From the NCBI GenBank assembly GCA_020284085.1, contig JACEVL010006441.1, forward strand, positions 1,902,501 through 1,966,500: a DNA stretch of 64,000 nt, in the 5' to 3' direction. This document shows, piece by piece, positions 47,201 to 59,349 of this stretch; position 1 is the first letter of the stretch; each line of letters starts with the position of its first letter. This DNA is from Aporrectodea caliginosa (Eukaryota > Annelida > Clitellata > Crassiclitellata > Lumbricidae). The notes under the pieces were generated by a model. The model was not told the DNA's origin and made no database searches. It saw only the letters and a program-made list of their open reading frames with translations. The position numbers and the translations under genes are program-made.

Positions 47201-50200
47201 TCGGAAGCGACTTCTTCTGGAAGCTCCGTGAGAAGAACATCAGCTCTCAGCTCTTTCTGCACTGAGATAAACGATTGTGTCATCTCGATCTCTATCTCCT
47301 GTTCCTCTGCCTCTTCGCCTTCCTCCAGTATAACAATGGTCTCAATGTATTCCTCTGCAAGTCTATCGCTACCGACAACGACTCTCGTTTCCATTTGCTC
47401 CTCAACTGATGGCTGTAGAAGCTCAATCTTATACTCCTGCTCCTGCATGGATTCTGCTGCAGAAGAGGCGTAGATATCCTCAGCCGTGTCTTCTGGCTGT
47501 TTTGTGATGAACGTCAGCACTCTGCTTTCCATCTTCTCCTCAAACGATGGCTGAGCCAAGTCAATGATAATTTCCTGTTCCCTCATAGACTCCTTTGGAG
47601 CAGAATCCACAAAGTCCAGAGCTGCTTCACTTGTAAACCTCTCAGTGACAGACTGGACCTGCATTTCCTGTTTGCTTTGTACAGCTGGATGCACAAGATG
47701 AACAACATATTCTTCCTGCTGAGTCGACTCGGACGCGGCTGTGGCTACAAGGTCTTCGGCAGCTTCAATGGAAAGTTGTGCCAAAACTGTAACGACTCTG
47801 GTTTCTTGTTTCGTTTCCACGGTTGGCTGAGCCAGCTCAACACGATATTCGTGCTGCTGAGTTGACTCTGTCGCACCAGCGGCAACAAGGTCTTCGGCTG
47901 CTTCAGCTGTTAATTTCTCCACAAGAGAAATCACCATGGATTCTCTCCTCTCTTGGACTGAAGGCTTGACAAATTCGACAACAATTTCATGCTGTTGCAT
48001 AGACTCACTAGCAGCTGGTGCAGCAAGATCCTCGGCTGCTTCAATCTGAAGTCTCTCCGTGACTGTTGTTACACGAGTCTCCTGTTTGATTTCGACTGAT
48101 GATTGGGCCAATTCAATTCTGTAATCTTCTTGCTGCATGGATTCACTAGCAGCAGAAGCAATAAGATCTTCAGCTGCCTCAGCTGGCAGTTGCTCAATCA
48201 CAGTTGTTACTCTGGTCTCTTTTTTCAATTCTACCAATGGCTTAACCAGCTCAACTCTGTACTCTTCTTGCTGAGTAGATTCGCTAGGAGCAGAAGCAAT
48301 CAGATCTTCAGCTGCCTCAACTGGAAGTTGTTCCACCACAGCTGTTACCTGACTTTCCTTTTTCAGTTCCACTAATGGCTTAACCAGCTCAACTCTGTAC
48401 TCTTCTTGCTGAGTAGACTCGCTAGCGGCGGTAGCTATCAGATCTTCAGCCGCCTCAATAGGAAGCTGTTCAACCACAGCAGTTACTTGAGTTTCCTTTT
48501 TCAGCTCCACCAATGGTTTAACAAGCTCAACTCTGTATTCTTCTTGCTGAGTAGACTCGCTAGCGGCAGTAGCTATCAGATCTTCAGCCGCCTCAACTGG
48601 AAGTTGTTCCACCACAGCAGTTACCTGACTTTCCTTTTTCAGCTCCACCAATGGCATAACAAGCTCAACTCTGTACTCTTCTTGCTGAGTAGATTCGCTA
48701 GCAGCAGTGGCTATCAGATCGTGAGCTGCCTCAACTGTAAGTTGTTCCACCACAGTTGTTACTCGAGTTTCTTGTTTTGATTCTACCAATGGCTTAACCA
48801 GCTCAACTCTGTACTCAACATGATGAGTAGATTCGCTAGGAGCAGAAGCAATCAAATCTTCAGCTGCCTCAACGGGAAGTTGTTCCACCACAGCTGTTAC
48901 CTGACTTTCCTTTTTCAGCTCCACCAATGGTTTAACAAGCTCAACTCTGTATTCTTCTTGCTGAGTAGACTCGCTAGCAGCGGTAGCTATCAGATCTTCA
49001 GCTGCCTCAACAGGAAGTTGTTCCACCACAGCTGTTACCTGACTTTCCTTTTTCAGTTCCACCAATGGCATAACAAGCTCAACTCTGTACTCTTCTTGCT
49101 GAGTAGATTCGCTAGCAGCAGTGGCTATCAGATCTTGAGCTGCCTCAACTGTAAGTTGTTCCACTACAGTTCTTACTCGAGTTTCTTGTTTTGATTCTAC
49201 CAATGGCTTAACCAGCTCAACTCTGTACTCAACATGATGAGTGGATTCACTAGGAGCAGAAGTCAAGTCTTCAGCTGCTTCAACTGGAAGTTGTTGCAAA
49301 ATACTTGTTACTCGAGTTTCCTTTTTCAGTTCCACTATTGGTTTAACCAGCTCAACTCTGTACTCTTCTTGCTGGGTAGACTCGCTAGCAGCAGAGGCAA
49401 TAAGATCTTCAGCTGCTTCAACTGGAAGTCTTTCTATCACAGTTGTTACACGAGTTTCCTTTTTCAGTTCCACTAGTGGTTTAACGAGCTCAACTCTGTA
49501 CTCTTCTTGCTGAGTAGACTCGCTAGCGGCAGAGGCAATAAGATCTTCAGCTGCCTCAATTGGAAGTTTTTCTACCACAGTTGTTACACGAGTTTCCTTT
49601 TTCAGTTCCACTAATGGCTTTACAAGCTCAACTCTATACTCGACATGATGAGTAGATTCGCTAGGAGCAGAATCAACCAGGTCTTCAGCTGCTTCAACTG
49701 GAAGTTGTTGCAACATACTTGTTACTCTGGTTTCCTTTTTCATTTCCACGGATGGTTGAGCCAATTCCACTCTGTACTCATGCTCCTGAGTTGATTCTGT
49801 GGCTGCTGGTGCTACCAGGTCCTCAGCAGCTTCCTCTGCCAGTTTTTCCACGACCGACAACACACGTGATTCTCTCCGTGGCTGAACGGATGGTTTAACC
49901 AGCTCAACGATGTATTCGTGTTCCTGAGTAGACTGACTTGCGGCAGATGCAATTAGATCGTCAGCTGCTTCAACAGGTAATTTCTCGATCACAGACTGCA
50001 CCCTGGTCTCTTTCTTAGCTTCAACAGATGGCTGCGTTAACTCTAACGTCACATCCAGTTGGTGCGTGAACTGTGAGACAACGCCAGGAATCCCCTCAGC
50101 TGCTTCAACAGACAACTTTTCAGAAACTGACTGGACGTGACTCACACGCTTCTCGCTCACAGAGGACGCTCCAAATTCGACGAAGATCTCCTGCTGTTTC

Positions 50201-50810
50201 ATAACCTCGGCACCTGTGGGAGCACCAAGATCAAGAGTGGCCTCTTCTGGCAATTTCTCTGTAATGGTAGTAACTCTAGTCTCGGGTTTGATCTCAACTG
50301 CAGGCTGTAAGAACTCCACACGAATCTCTTTCTGTTCCGTCATCTCGGCTCCGGTGGCATACAAATCACGGGCAATCTCCTCGACCTGTCTCGTCACCTG
50401 GGCTAGAACACGCGAAGGGTTGGCTCCTCTAATAAAGGCCTTACCAACGTCAGACTGTATCTCGACTTGTTTGGTCTCCTCTGGAACAAAGGTTCTGATG
50501 GTTTCCTCTGTTTTCTCAACAGTCACATCTTCTCGCTTTGGTGATATCCTCCTCGGTATCTGCCACTTGACATCAGCCATGAGAATCGTATCTTCGTAAC
50601 CACGTTCTTCGATTTCCAGTTCCTCTACCACCTCTTCTTCGAACTTCTGAGTCACTTTCTCCTCTTGGATTTCCTTCCTCAGCTTCTCCATGTTTTCTAG
50701 GAAGCGCCGCGTCTTGGCTTGGAACTCTGTCTCATCCATTGAAGATGTTGAGATGATCGACTCGGTCTGTGAAGCTGTCGCCTCTTCACTGTCTTGGATG
50801 TATTCATACA
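44208..50810 (-). CDS. Exon 16: giant repeat exon (spring-like) ending in Ig12
   Basis: An uninterrupted 2,200-codon exon, phase 1-1. It starts with an acidic Ser/Thr/Glu-rich head and a likely coiled coil (ENMEKLRKEIQEEKVTQKFE). Diverged 46-residue repeats follow, recognisable by parts such as VELKKETRVTTVVEQLPVEA, AEDLIASAASESTQQEEYR and VELVKPLVE. About 12 units at 48.1-49.8 kb are close copies, and units on either side are increasingly diverged. The C-terminal 95 residues are Ig12 (AILECRVIGTPRPE, ATWYVDGM, PEDEGEYTVKAVNEAG; F-strand Cys replaced by Val). Acceptor acattacag|TG, donor CTGC|GTAAGT. Low Pro content makes it unlike a classical PEVK segment, and an elastic role is inferred. 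No frameshift is seen. Confidence 0.93.
45300..50450 (-). repeat. 138-bp (46-codon) protein-coding tandem repeat array in exon 16
   Basis: Successive copies of the same landmark (such as the codons for VELVKP) are 138 bp apart in the conserved core, for example 48243 and 48381. Some units have lost a codon without breaking the frame. I estimate roughly 35 units, the outer ones strongly diverged. Confidence 0.85.
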
Positions 50811-50887
50811 CTGTAATGTAACAAAAGACCATCTCAGTTCAAATCAAGTATGCAAACCATCAGATCTTTGTTATTACAACTAAAACA

Positions 50888-50950
50888 ACAATAATCAATC
50901 AATCAATTTCGTTTATTCTCAATATCAAGCTGACAGGTCGCAACTTGTAA
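50888..50950 (-). repeat. LINE 3' tail fragment
   Basis: AATCAATCAATCAATTTCGT, then TATTCTCAATATCAAGC, an antisense tail in the 365-bp intron between exons 16 and 15. Confidence 0.5.
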
Positions 50951-51175
50951 CAGTTAACAGGTAGCAAAAATTCTCTCAGCTATAACAGTTAGTTTAAAAA
51001 AATATTCAAACAAAAGTTCTCATCAGGCCACACCATAGATTATAAATTAACCAATAATAGTCTCATGAAATCAATAAATAAGCTGAATTACCCCATCCGA
51101 GTTTTATGCCTTAGTAACACTCTCCTAGACCCAAAACTGATGCCTAGTATGCTGCAGAATATCAATCAAATTCAC

Positions 51176-52069
51176 CTTCAACAACGAGTTGAGCTCTGGT
51201 TGTAGCTTTGCCGTACTTGTTGACAGCAAGGCACTCGTAGTTTCCAGTGTCCTGTGGGAAGACTTCCACAATGAACAGCATCACCTCTCCAGTTTCCTTG
51301 TTGTACGATGTACGGAAGTCTGGATTGTCGTAGACGATCTTGCCATTGTGATACCATGTGATGTCTGGCATGGGGTTGCCCCGGACCTTGCAGACAAACC
51401 GCACTTCGTCTCCGTCCATGACCTTCTGTGACTGGAGTTCCCAGATGAAAACCGGTGGAGAACCTTCCAGCTGCAGCTGTACTTCCTGTCGTTGGGTTTC
51501 AACCGTCTCGATGTACTTCCTTTTTTCGATTTCATACCGACTCAGCTCCTTCTTCGACTCGGTCAGTTCGAACTCCATCTTGACGCCTTTAGGAGCGGCC
51601 TTCTGAAGTATGGTCAGCTGCGAAGTTTCTTTCCTTGGTTTGGGAAGCTCAAACTCCACCTGTATCTCCTGCGGTCGTTTCTTGTGGTCAATGGCAACCG
51701 TCTCTGAGAACCGACGGTGCTGCATCAGCGGTATCATAAGTTCCTGTCTCTGAGTGGCGATAGCTTCGGCCCTCTGTTTCATTTCTATCATCTTCTTCTC
51801 TGTCAGGGTTCGCTGTTCCGCGATCTGGACCTCCAGTTTCATTCCTTTTGGAACGGATTCCCTTCTGACTTGCAACTCGGATTTTTCCTTCTTTGGCTGA
51901 GGAAGCTTGAACTGCATTGCCATTTCTTTCATCTTCTGCTTGTGGTCGATGGCGATCGTCTCTGAGAAGCGCCGAGTCTCGCGGATGCTTATGGGAAGTT
52001 CAGTCTTCACCACTTCAACTGTCTTGCTGACTATTTTCTCAACACCTTCCTCTTCAGATGAGGATGGCA
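51176..52069 (-). CDS. Exon 15: duplicated charged segment and Ig11
   Basis: About 200 residues of Lys/Glu/Gln-rich sequence precede Ig11. The segment is an internal duplication: RRFSETIAIDHKQK recurs as RRFSETVAIDHKKR, and SVPKGMKLEVQ recurs as AAPKGVKMEFE. The Ig shows VRFVCKVRGNPMPD, ITWYHNGK and PQDTGNYECLAVNKYG, with both Cys. Phase 1-1. Acceptor taatttag|TG, donor GAAG|GTGAAT. The segment looks like a degenerate relative of the 46-residue repeats in exons 16 and 21. Confidence 0.92.
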
Positions 52070-52703
52070 CTAAATTAAAAAGATACCAAATACAAACAAC
52101 ATAACCATGAAGAAAAAGATAACATAGGCAGCACTGTTTAGTTTCGATTTGACAGCGTTTATGCATCTGCATTTGCCTCTGTACTTGAAAATACTTACTA
52201 ACATATTATCACCACCATCATCATCATCATCAGTTCCTGACGCCAGATGGATACTAATAAATGATCTCCTCCTTGGTCATTTGTCAAGTCCATTGCTCCC
52301 CCTAGTGTTAGTCCAAGTGATCTCATGTCCTCATTTATATTATCTAGTATACAGTATATCAATCATTTAAATTTCTCATGCAAGAAAGTTATATTTAACT
52401 CTCATTTTTAAGTATTTATGCTGGCCAGCTGTTTTCATTAAGCCTTCCTTATTTTACATGACCTCAGCAACGATATACCCAACTCTCTAGACCAGTCTTG
52501 TGAACACACAAACCTTCAGAAGTACATGTCTACATTGTTATTACAATCACATTCTCTCTTGGCCATACTGTTTTGGTCTGACATTAACACCAGCCAAACA
52601 AAGAAGAAATAAATGTCACCTGGGTTTTCTCCAGTTAATAGGTCGCTTTGCTAGTACTGTGTTTTTCAATTTATACTGAATAGCTAAAAACTCAAACACT
52701 CAC

Positions 52704-53165
52704 ACTTAACAAAGAGATGGCAGTGAGTGATTGCTGTTCCGAGAGCATTTTCCGCCTTGCACATGTACTCTCCTTCATCCTCTGGGAAGACTTCCACTAC
52801 CACGAGCGTACTTTCCCCACGGTTGAAATCGACATGAATCTTGAAGTCCTGACTCGGTTGAATTGGCTGACTGTTGAAGTACCAGGTTACCGTTGGCATG
52901 GGGTAACCACGGAAGAAAACCTGGAATATGACACTGCCGCCGTCGTTCACCGTCTGGTTTCGCAGCGGCAAGGTAAACCTTGGTGGCTCCTCTTCCACCG
53001 GACCAAGTGGTATGACGGAACATGGTTCCGACAGTGGAACAGGTGGAACACCTTGTTGGAAAACATCTCCACTTGTCTGTGTTGACTGGATGAACTCGAT
53101 AGTTATGTCTCTCTCTGGGCCGGGCTGTTGCACTGGTACTGGGTGAACTGGTACCTTTTCAAACT
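52704..53165 (-). CDS. Exon 14: Pro/Gln-rich linker and complete Ig10
   Basis: The roughly 65-residue linker is Pro/Val/Gln-rich (VPVHPVPVQQPGPE). A complete I-set Ig follows, with VIFQVFFRGYPMPT, VTWYFNSQPIQPS and PEDEGEYMCKAENALG. The B-strand Cys is absent. The donor is best placed at AAGT|GTGAGT (phase 1), which joins cleanly to exon 15. Confidence 0.9.
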
Positions 53166-53394
53166 CTACAACATACATTACCAAATTATTAAAGTATCAA
53201 AATAAGAAATTCAGCTTTCCTCTGCATATTTTTACTTTACAACGTAGGAAATTGTCTTTCTGCAAGCCAAAGAAAACTGATTGTACGTCAAGCATCTTTA
53301 TCACTAATTAGTAACTGTGTCCCATACTCACCCACCCAAGGACAACTCTCAATTTATTCCCAGATCATTATACTTTCTTATTTCCCCGGGCTGT

Positions 53395-53472
53395 CATGCT
53401 GAGAGCGCCTCTGAATAGCTAGTACTGTAAGAGGCGCTTTACAAGTTCTCAGATACGATACGATAAAAATAT
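53395..53472 (+). repeat. LINE 3' hairpin fragment
   Basis: AGCGCCTCT...AGAGGCGCT forms a perfect 9-bp stem around ~20 bases, then ACAAGTTCTCAGATACGATA. It lies in the intron between exons 14 and 13. Confidence 0.65.
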
Positions 53473-53667
53473 TTACTAGTTTATTCTAAAATCTTCTAAT
53501 GAACTTTAATTATCCATTATCACTCATGTTAGCATTTCTGCATTTTTTCAGATTGTTTTTCTCAATAAACGAATATATATATGACTAGTTGGATTACTAT
53601 TTGATTGAGTTCCGTTGAGAGCGGAATTTAACCAGAAACCTAAAGATGGAAACGTTGAACAGCATAC

Positions 53668-53885
53668 TTCTGACTCGAAGGTAGGTCTTGGTTATTGCCT
53701 CTCCAAGGGCGTTTGTTGCCCTGCAGATGTATTCTCCGGTGTCTTCCAAAGTAGCATTGTAAATGGTCAGAATGGTCAGCGATTTGTCATAAGTCAACGT
53801 AATACGCTGTGTGTTTGTCAGTGGCTGACCATTGTACAGCCAGATTACGGTCGGCTCTGGTTCGGCTGACACCTGACACTCAAAC
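53668..53885 (-). CDS. Exon 13: most of Ig9
   Basis: It carries FECQVSAEPEPTVIWLYNGQ and LEDTGEYICRATNALG. Both Cys and the Trp are present. 218 bp, like exons 8 and 10. Acceptor ctgatag|G, donor AGAA|GTATGC. Confidence 0.92.
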
Positions 53886-53969
53886 CTATCAGACAAAACA
53901 TGCGATGTAATGGTAATGTTAATTGGATGCTTGGTACAGAATCATAAAGTGATTTATAAATGAGTAGCC

Positions 53970-54050
53970 ATTTATTCTGATACATGCCGAAGTGTCAGCT
54001 TTTGAAATCTGAAACCCGGGTCCGAATCCCCATCTCATCATTCGAATCAA
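53970..54050 (+). repeat. Possible tRNA-related SINE piece
   Basis: A strong B-box-like CCGGGTCCGAATCCCC near 54016-54031, with no convincing A box. A weak call. Confidence 0.35.
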
Positions 54051-54174
54051 CAAAGACCACATTGTCAAATATCGTGTAACCTTGGAGGCCACATATGCCA
54101 CCATATACCCAATACACATACGATACAAAAGCTTGCCACAAAGAACTAACCACAATAAAATTTCAGTATTTTAT

Positions 54175-54360
54175 TATTATATGGATTTATAGAGCTCAAG
54201 TTAATATAACTAAATACACCACGTATGTGATAGTAGCAGCTCGGCATATTCAGATGAGGTGAACAGGTAAGTGTTTAATTTCTTCCTGAAGCTTTCGATA
54301 GAAAGTTCCAGAACATGGAGTTCGAAGGGCAGCGCATTCCAAACCATTGGGCCAGATACA
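54175..54360 (-). mobile_element. LINE C-terminal fragment
   Basis: Minus-strand translation by eye gives GPMVWNALPFELHVLELSIE and FRKKLNTYLFTSSEY, the same C-terminal signature as at 20.5 and 43.4 kb, followed by a TATAAATCC-type end. In the intron between exons 13 and 12. Confidence 0.65.
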
Positions 54361-54557
54361 CCAGATATTCTTATAAGATATTCTTATCATTCATCAGTTT
54401 CTGAAATGCATTAGAAAAGCTTCATTACAGACAAGCCAAAGCAATAAGCATCCAAAGATCAACTTGAGCTAACTACCACTTTTGATGATGGAATTATGAT
54501 GAAACCAGTATTTCAACGTCTCTCAAAACTTGAGACATACAACTATCTGTAACCTAC

Positions 54558-54717
54558 CTAATGGTGTCGCCTTCGTTTGCATCGGTAAGTGGCATCAAGG
54601 TGCGACTAAATGTCGGTGAACTTTCCACGACACGAGTCTCCTGTTCTCCCACAACCGTTACCTTCTCCTTCTTTACAGATACAGTCTTCTCCGTGATAGT
54701 TACCTCAGCATCGGGAG
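54558..54717 (-). CDS. Exon 12: charged linker and start of Ig9
   Basis: It encodes the linker EVTITEKTVSVKKEKVTVV, with alternating charge and beta-branched residues, then SPTFSRTLMPLTDANEGDT, the A-A' strands of Ig9. Acceptor ttttacag|CT, donor TTAG|GTAGGT, phase 1 in and 2 out. Confidence 0.87.
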
Positions 54718-55305
54718 CTGTAAAACAGTAACAGAAGAAGCCTATCAAGCTACAACTAAAACAGATTTGCCTCTTGTGTTACTTTCTGTATAACTTTCAC
54801 TTGTGGAAAAAACCGATTACACAATCTTACCTTAAAAAAACGTTCCACAATCATTAAACACTTGCTGAAATTCTGAATACGATGTCATATAGACATATCA
54901 AAAACCAGAAGTATACCTCCACATTGCAGGCCTTCAGATGATTGCAAAAAATTGTGCTATGCTAAATTCTGAGTATACGCTATTTTAGCTGTGCTTGGCA
55001 TGAACCTACCAACAAGTCCTGGTGCCCAGATAAACCACTGTCTTAAACTGTAACAATCTATCCTTATTTCGACTAGTGGATCACACTCATAAGACGACTA
55101 CGATCCACCAGTTCTTTCACACGTACAAGTCCGATTCACCAGTCAATTGCACCTACACGTGTATTCACCACTTAATTCACACTTACAAGTGCAAACACTC
55201 ATTTCGTGATACAATGAAGTGCAAAGTAACGGGTAAAATTTGCATTTCATACACTTTATTTCTCAAAGGTCAGTTCGAGCATGCGAATGATCAGCAAACA
55301 CTTAC

Positions 55306-56058
55306 GGACTACAACCACGTTTGCTGTGCACGTTGCACGACCCGCGATGTTTGAAGCCCGGCAAGAGTAGACACCGACGTCGCTTGGCTCGGCAAAGGTG
55401 ATCGTCAGAGTGCACGTTCCAGTGTCTTTGTCAAAAGTGCTTCTGTGACGTCCCGTGAAAATCAAGTCAACTTTGTCTTTCAACCACGCGATATCCGGCT
55501 GTGGTGCTCCAGTGACAATGGCAGTGAAGGTGCATGAGTCTCCTTCCCGCACGACACACGGCTGGATCGGACTAGTGAATCGCGGTGGCTGCCCACTGGT
55601 CCTCTTCACGATCTTCTTGATCACAGTGACCTCCTTCTCAGTCACTGTCTTCTGCTCCTCGATGTCGAGTGTGTCCTTTGTGACGTCCTGGTGTTGAATC
55701 GTAACTTTGACGTCTTTTGATGGTTCGACCAATGGTCCAGCCGGTTTTGGCGCTGGTTTGACAGTCAACGTGCACTCTGTGATTGCCTGACCGCCTGGAT
55801 TTTTCGCAATGCAGCGGAATCGTCCCTGGTCATCAGGCAGACAGTCGACAATGACGAGGTCAATTCGACCGGTCTGCTGGTCATAGGTGATGACAAAGTC
55901 CTCGCTTTTGTCGATGCATCTGTGGTTGTGGTACCAAGATATCTCTGGCATTGGTTGGCCGGTCACTATACAGGATAGTGTTACCTCACGACCATCGGTG
56001 GCAACAACGTTATCCAGGTTCTTGGTAAACTTCGGAGGAATAGGCTTCGGCTCTGGTG
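55306..56058 (-). CDS. Exon 11: Ig7, long linker, Ig8
   Basis: Two I-set Ig domains in one 753-bp phase 1-1 exon. Ig7 shows VTLSCIVTGQPMPE, ISWYHNHR and DDQGRFRCIAKNPGG, with both Cys. The roughly 60-residue linker is rich in Lys, Glu, Thr and Val (for example TVTEKEVTVIKKIVKR). Ig8 shows CTFTAIVTGAPQPD, IAWLKDK and SDVGVYSCRASNIAG, lacking Cys at the usual B position. Acceptor ctgtgtag|CA, donor GTCC|GTAAGT. Confidence 0.93.
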
Positions 56059-56524
56059 CTACACAGAAAATAGGAGATACTTCAAGTTAACAAAACTTTC
56101 AGAAAGCATATCATAATCACCGTCATACAGTTTAAAGACATCATTAGCAAGTTAAAATAAAGCAGAGCTCCCATGTCTTTAGTGGAATGTAGGGGAGGCA
56201 TTCATTTCCCACTCCTACTTGTCCTTTGACCTAGCAAAGGACAAGTACCACGTCCTTGGATGTGAGGCCAACTGGTGCATTGCATGACTTGCCAATTGCT
56301 CCCAGCTTACACAGTAACAAATTATGCTGCATGGTGACGGAGTGAACTCTACACAAACAACTTGTTCAGACTCATTTTGACCGACTCCACTCAGCACACT
56401 CAAACCACAACCGTCAGACTGCACGTCAAGCATGCTATCAAAGATCACCAAGTCACACACACTAGCATTAGCAAAAAAATTCCTCGGCAGTTTACTAATC
56501 TCTAAAAACTGTTCTTTTCAGCTG

Positions 56525-56600
56525 CATCTGGGCCGGGAGTACCTACAAGTAGGTAACTTGAAGGGGCGCTATATCACGTTTGCATTGATTGATTGAAAAT
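56525..56600 (+). repeat. LINE 3' end with (GATT)n tail
   Basis: CTACAAGTAGGTAACTTG, then GGGGCGCTATATCACG and TTGATTGATTG. In the intron between exons 11 and 10, about 65 bp downstream of exon 10. Confidence 0.55.
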
Positions 56601-56664
56601 ATTCAACAAAACAGGCTAACTTGTGCTTTATTTTGATGATATTGACAGTAGTGTTGATAATTAC

Positions 56665-56882
56665 CAAACACGTGAAGTGTAGTGCTGCTGATGGCTTCTC
56701 CCAGGTTAGACGATGCTTTGCAGGTGTAGACTCCGCTGTCCCTCTGCGTGACATCTCTTATCTCCAGAATGCTCTTCTCACCCACAAACGTCTGGATGTA
56801 CTTTGAAGACGGCACAATCTCGATGCCATTGACGTGCCACGTAATGCGTGGTGGAGGATAAGCCTTAACCTGAGCCTCAAGT
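56665..56882 (-). CDS. Exon 10: most of Ig6
   Basis: It carries YPPPRITWHVNGIE and TQRDSGVYTCKASSNLGEA. The F-strand Cys is present and no B-strand Cys is evident. 218 bp, the same size and phases as exons 8 and 13. Donor TTTG|GTAATT. Confidence 0.9.
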
Positions 56883-57517
56883 CTACACAACCAGACGAAC
56901 ACCAAAACATGTAATTAATTTACAATAAAAACAGTTGATTTTGTAGTTATTAATCTAAACATTGAATATCGTGCCTTTTAAGTAACTTACAGAATCTATC
57001 AGTACACATTTGTGATGCCAGAGCTTAAAACCCGTCGCTTGTCGCTTTCTAGATACTGAGCTAGAAGTTGAAATTGGCGAGAGGGGTCAAAAATGTAGAA
57101 TATTCTTCAATTCAGCAGTTGCCTGTGAATTTGCTATAACTTGCAAAGTAGTAATCAGATTTTGATGCCGTTTATTTTATTCGACACAAAATATAGCCCT
57201 TTATTGCATAGCAAAATTGCAGAATAATCAAGTAATGGCTGCTGAGGACTTTAATGACATGAATATTCCGAAACTTTTATTCGATTCTTTCACTCTATAG
57301 GCTACCACTGAAAGAATCAAATGCACATAATTTCAGTTAGAAAAACGATATTTTCATTCTGTAAAAAGTATTTTGAAGCAGATTAATTGTTGAATATGAC
57401 TGAATAAAAAGGCCAGAAACCGACATGTGACGGGTTTTGACCCTTGGTGTCACATTTTATCACCTTTCCTTAAATTATAGCTCATTTTTTTAATAGTTTA
57501 AATATGAAACAACGTAC

Positions 57518-57662
57518 ATGGCAACACTGTGCTCCGGAACGCGTGTCTCTCGCTTGAGGGGAACAACAAAAGTTGGAACCATTTCCTGAGTAACTACGTG
57601 CTTTGATGTTGTGATTGTAACTGCTGCCTGTTTCAGTGGTATTTCAACCACCTTCTCTTTCG
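57518..57662 (-). CDS. Exon 9: charged linker and start of Ig6
   Basis: It encodes KEKVVEIPLKQAAVTITTSK, then EMVPTFVVPLKRETRVPEHS, the A strand of Ig6. Acceptor gttttag|CG, donor CAT|GTACGT, phase 1 in and 2 out. It joins exon 10 in frame to give SVAILEAQVKAYPPPR. Confidence 0.85.
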
Positions 57663-58172
57663 CTAAAACAAAGATACAAAGCAAAAAATTCTCTTCAATT
57701 AAAAATAAACAAAACCTATCCAGACAGTTGAAAAGCATTGTTTATTCTCTAGAAATAATGAGGCTTATATTTTCATTGATGTCAAGAACAACAACCAACT
57801 TTAAATTTTTTTTATCATATTTAATATCTAGAATATACGTCTAAAACCTGCACTATCAACAACAGAAGCAGCAAAAGATCTCAAATATAAAATAATAAAA
57901 AAAATAAATGAATTTATTTTAAAACATGCTCTGCTTCAACTGTATTCTTACAGCAATGAGGCAAAAACACAGAGAATCTTCCAGTACTTGGCACTGACTC
58001 AAATTGGTGCCAGATAGATAGATATCCATATTAAGATTATAAATCAAACATACAGCACCATAAAAAAGTCACTTAGTCCAACCTTGGACCAACAATCTGA
58101 TATTAAAGCCGATATTGAATCCGAATTAAAAACTCGCCAACTGAACATAGCAGTTTATGGTCGATTACGTAC

Positions 58173-58390
58173 GTTTAACGTTGAGTGTTGTTTTGCAGGT
58201 AATCTCGCCCAGTTCATTGCTTGCTCTGAGCACATAGTCACCAGAGTCCTGAGGTTGAGCGTTCATGATGAGCAGCACCACAACTCCACTGTCATAGGAA
58301 ACCTTGTGCTTCTGTGATGGTTGTATTGGCTGGTTGTTGAGATACCAGTTGAAGCGTGGGGGCGGATATGCTTCCACCTGCACCTCAAGC
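58173..58390 (-). CDS. Exon 8: most of Ig5
   Basis: It encodes LEVQVEAYPPPRFNWYLNNQ and PQDSGDYVLRASNELG. The F-strand Cys is replaced by Leu. The exon is exactly 218 bp with the same phases as exons 10 and 13, and the start is very similar to exon 10 (shared YPPPR), so these modules are related by duplication. Acceptor ctgtatag|G, donor AAAC|GTACGT. Confidence 0.9.
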
Positions 58391-58682
58391 CTATACAGAG
58401 CATTTTAACAAAAGAAATAAAATGCAAGGATGAAAGCAATATAGTTTTGATATGGAAGCTACCCAATTCATCCTCTAACAATCACCCTAGTTATACTTCA
58501 AAATCAATTTTTTTCACCTACTCCCATGCATATAGGCTATTAAGCATTACAGGTTAACTTGCAGTGATTCTAACACAGACTACACATCTTCTGAACCACT
58601 TTAAACCCTTGTTACGCTATGTTATCCAAATTTTTTTATCAATTCGTTGTAAGCACTTCCCAAGCTACCTCAAATGACTTAC

Positions 58683-58824
58683 CTGGCTGAATTGCCTGCT
58701 TGGATATCTTGAGCTGGTGCAGGCATCTGCAAGATCCGTGGAGCCCTGCGTTCCACCTGAGGCTTTGGCGGAGCAGTCCTAGGCTGAGTTAGCTGTACCT
58801 GAGCAGTGGCTACCCGGGTCAGAT
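58683..58824 (-). CDS. Exon 7: Pro/Gln-rich linker and start of Ig5
   Basis: The linker LTRVATAQVQLTQPRTAPPK runs into RRAPRILQMPAPAQDIQAG, the A-strand region of Ig5. Acceptor cttcag|AT, donor CAG|GTAAGT, phase 1 in and 2 out. It is the weaker half of a two-exon Ig module, and its support comes from exact phase fit with exons 6 and 8. Confidence 0.82.
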
Positions 58825-59349
58825 CTGAAGAAAAAGAGCCAACTCGAATCAATCAAAAACAACAATACCTCTTATAATAAACACAACACAGAAGACACAG
58901 TGATTGTTGAACACATTTTAACACATTTCCAATCAGGTTAACATTTAATGCAATTATAAGTATGTTCTTAAAATTAATTTCTGGTAACAGCAGCAACTAA
59001 AGAATAGACATTAACCACTTAACGTCAAAGCGCATATGTTGTACTTCCTACTAATTGACACTGCAATACTAGAGAATACTACAGGCTGCTTTCTTACAAA
59101 AAAATATACCAATTTTGCACTTTCTGCCAAATGATAATGACTTACTTACTTGCTTAACATTAATGTCTGCCATTACCAGTCACTAAATTAACCAGACAGC
59201 TGTACACAAAAGGGTACAATGCAAATAGCAGGCAGATAGATCATCAAAGTAGCTCAAGTGATATTCAGAAAGAAAGAAAAAGTTTTGATGATACCACATT
59301 GTAGCCTAAGTGATATTAATTTGTACAGCTATACATTGATTTAGCATAC

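Noticed and set aside
44858..50599. Long plus-strand frames opposite exon 16 (for example 44858-45454, 46919-47473, 48103-49513)
   Set aside because: They mirror the 138-bp coding repeat, are Ser/Phe/Leu-rich with no known domain, and lack splice or start context. Antisense shadows.
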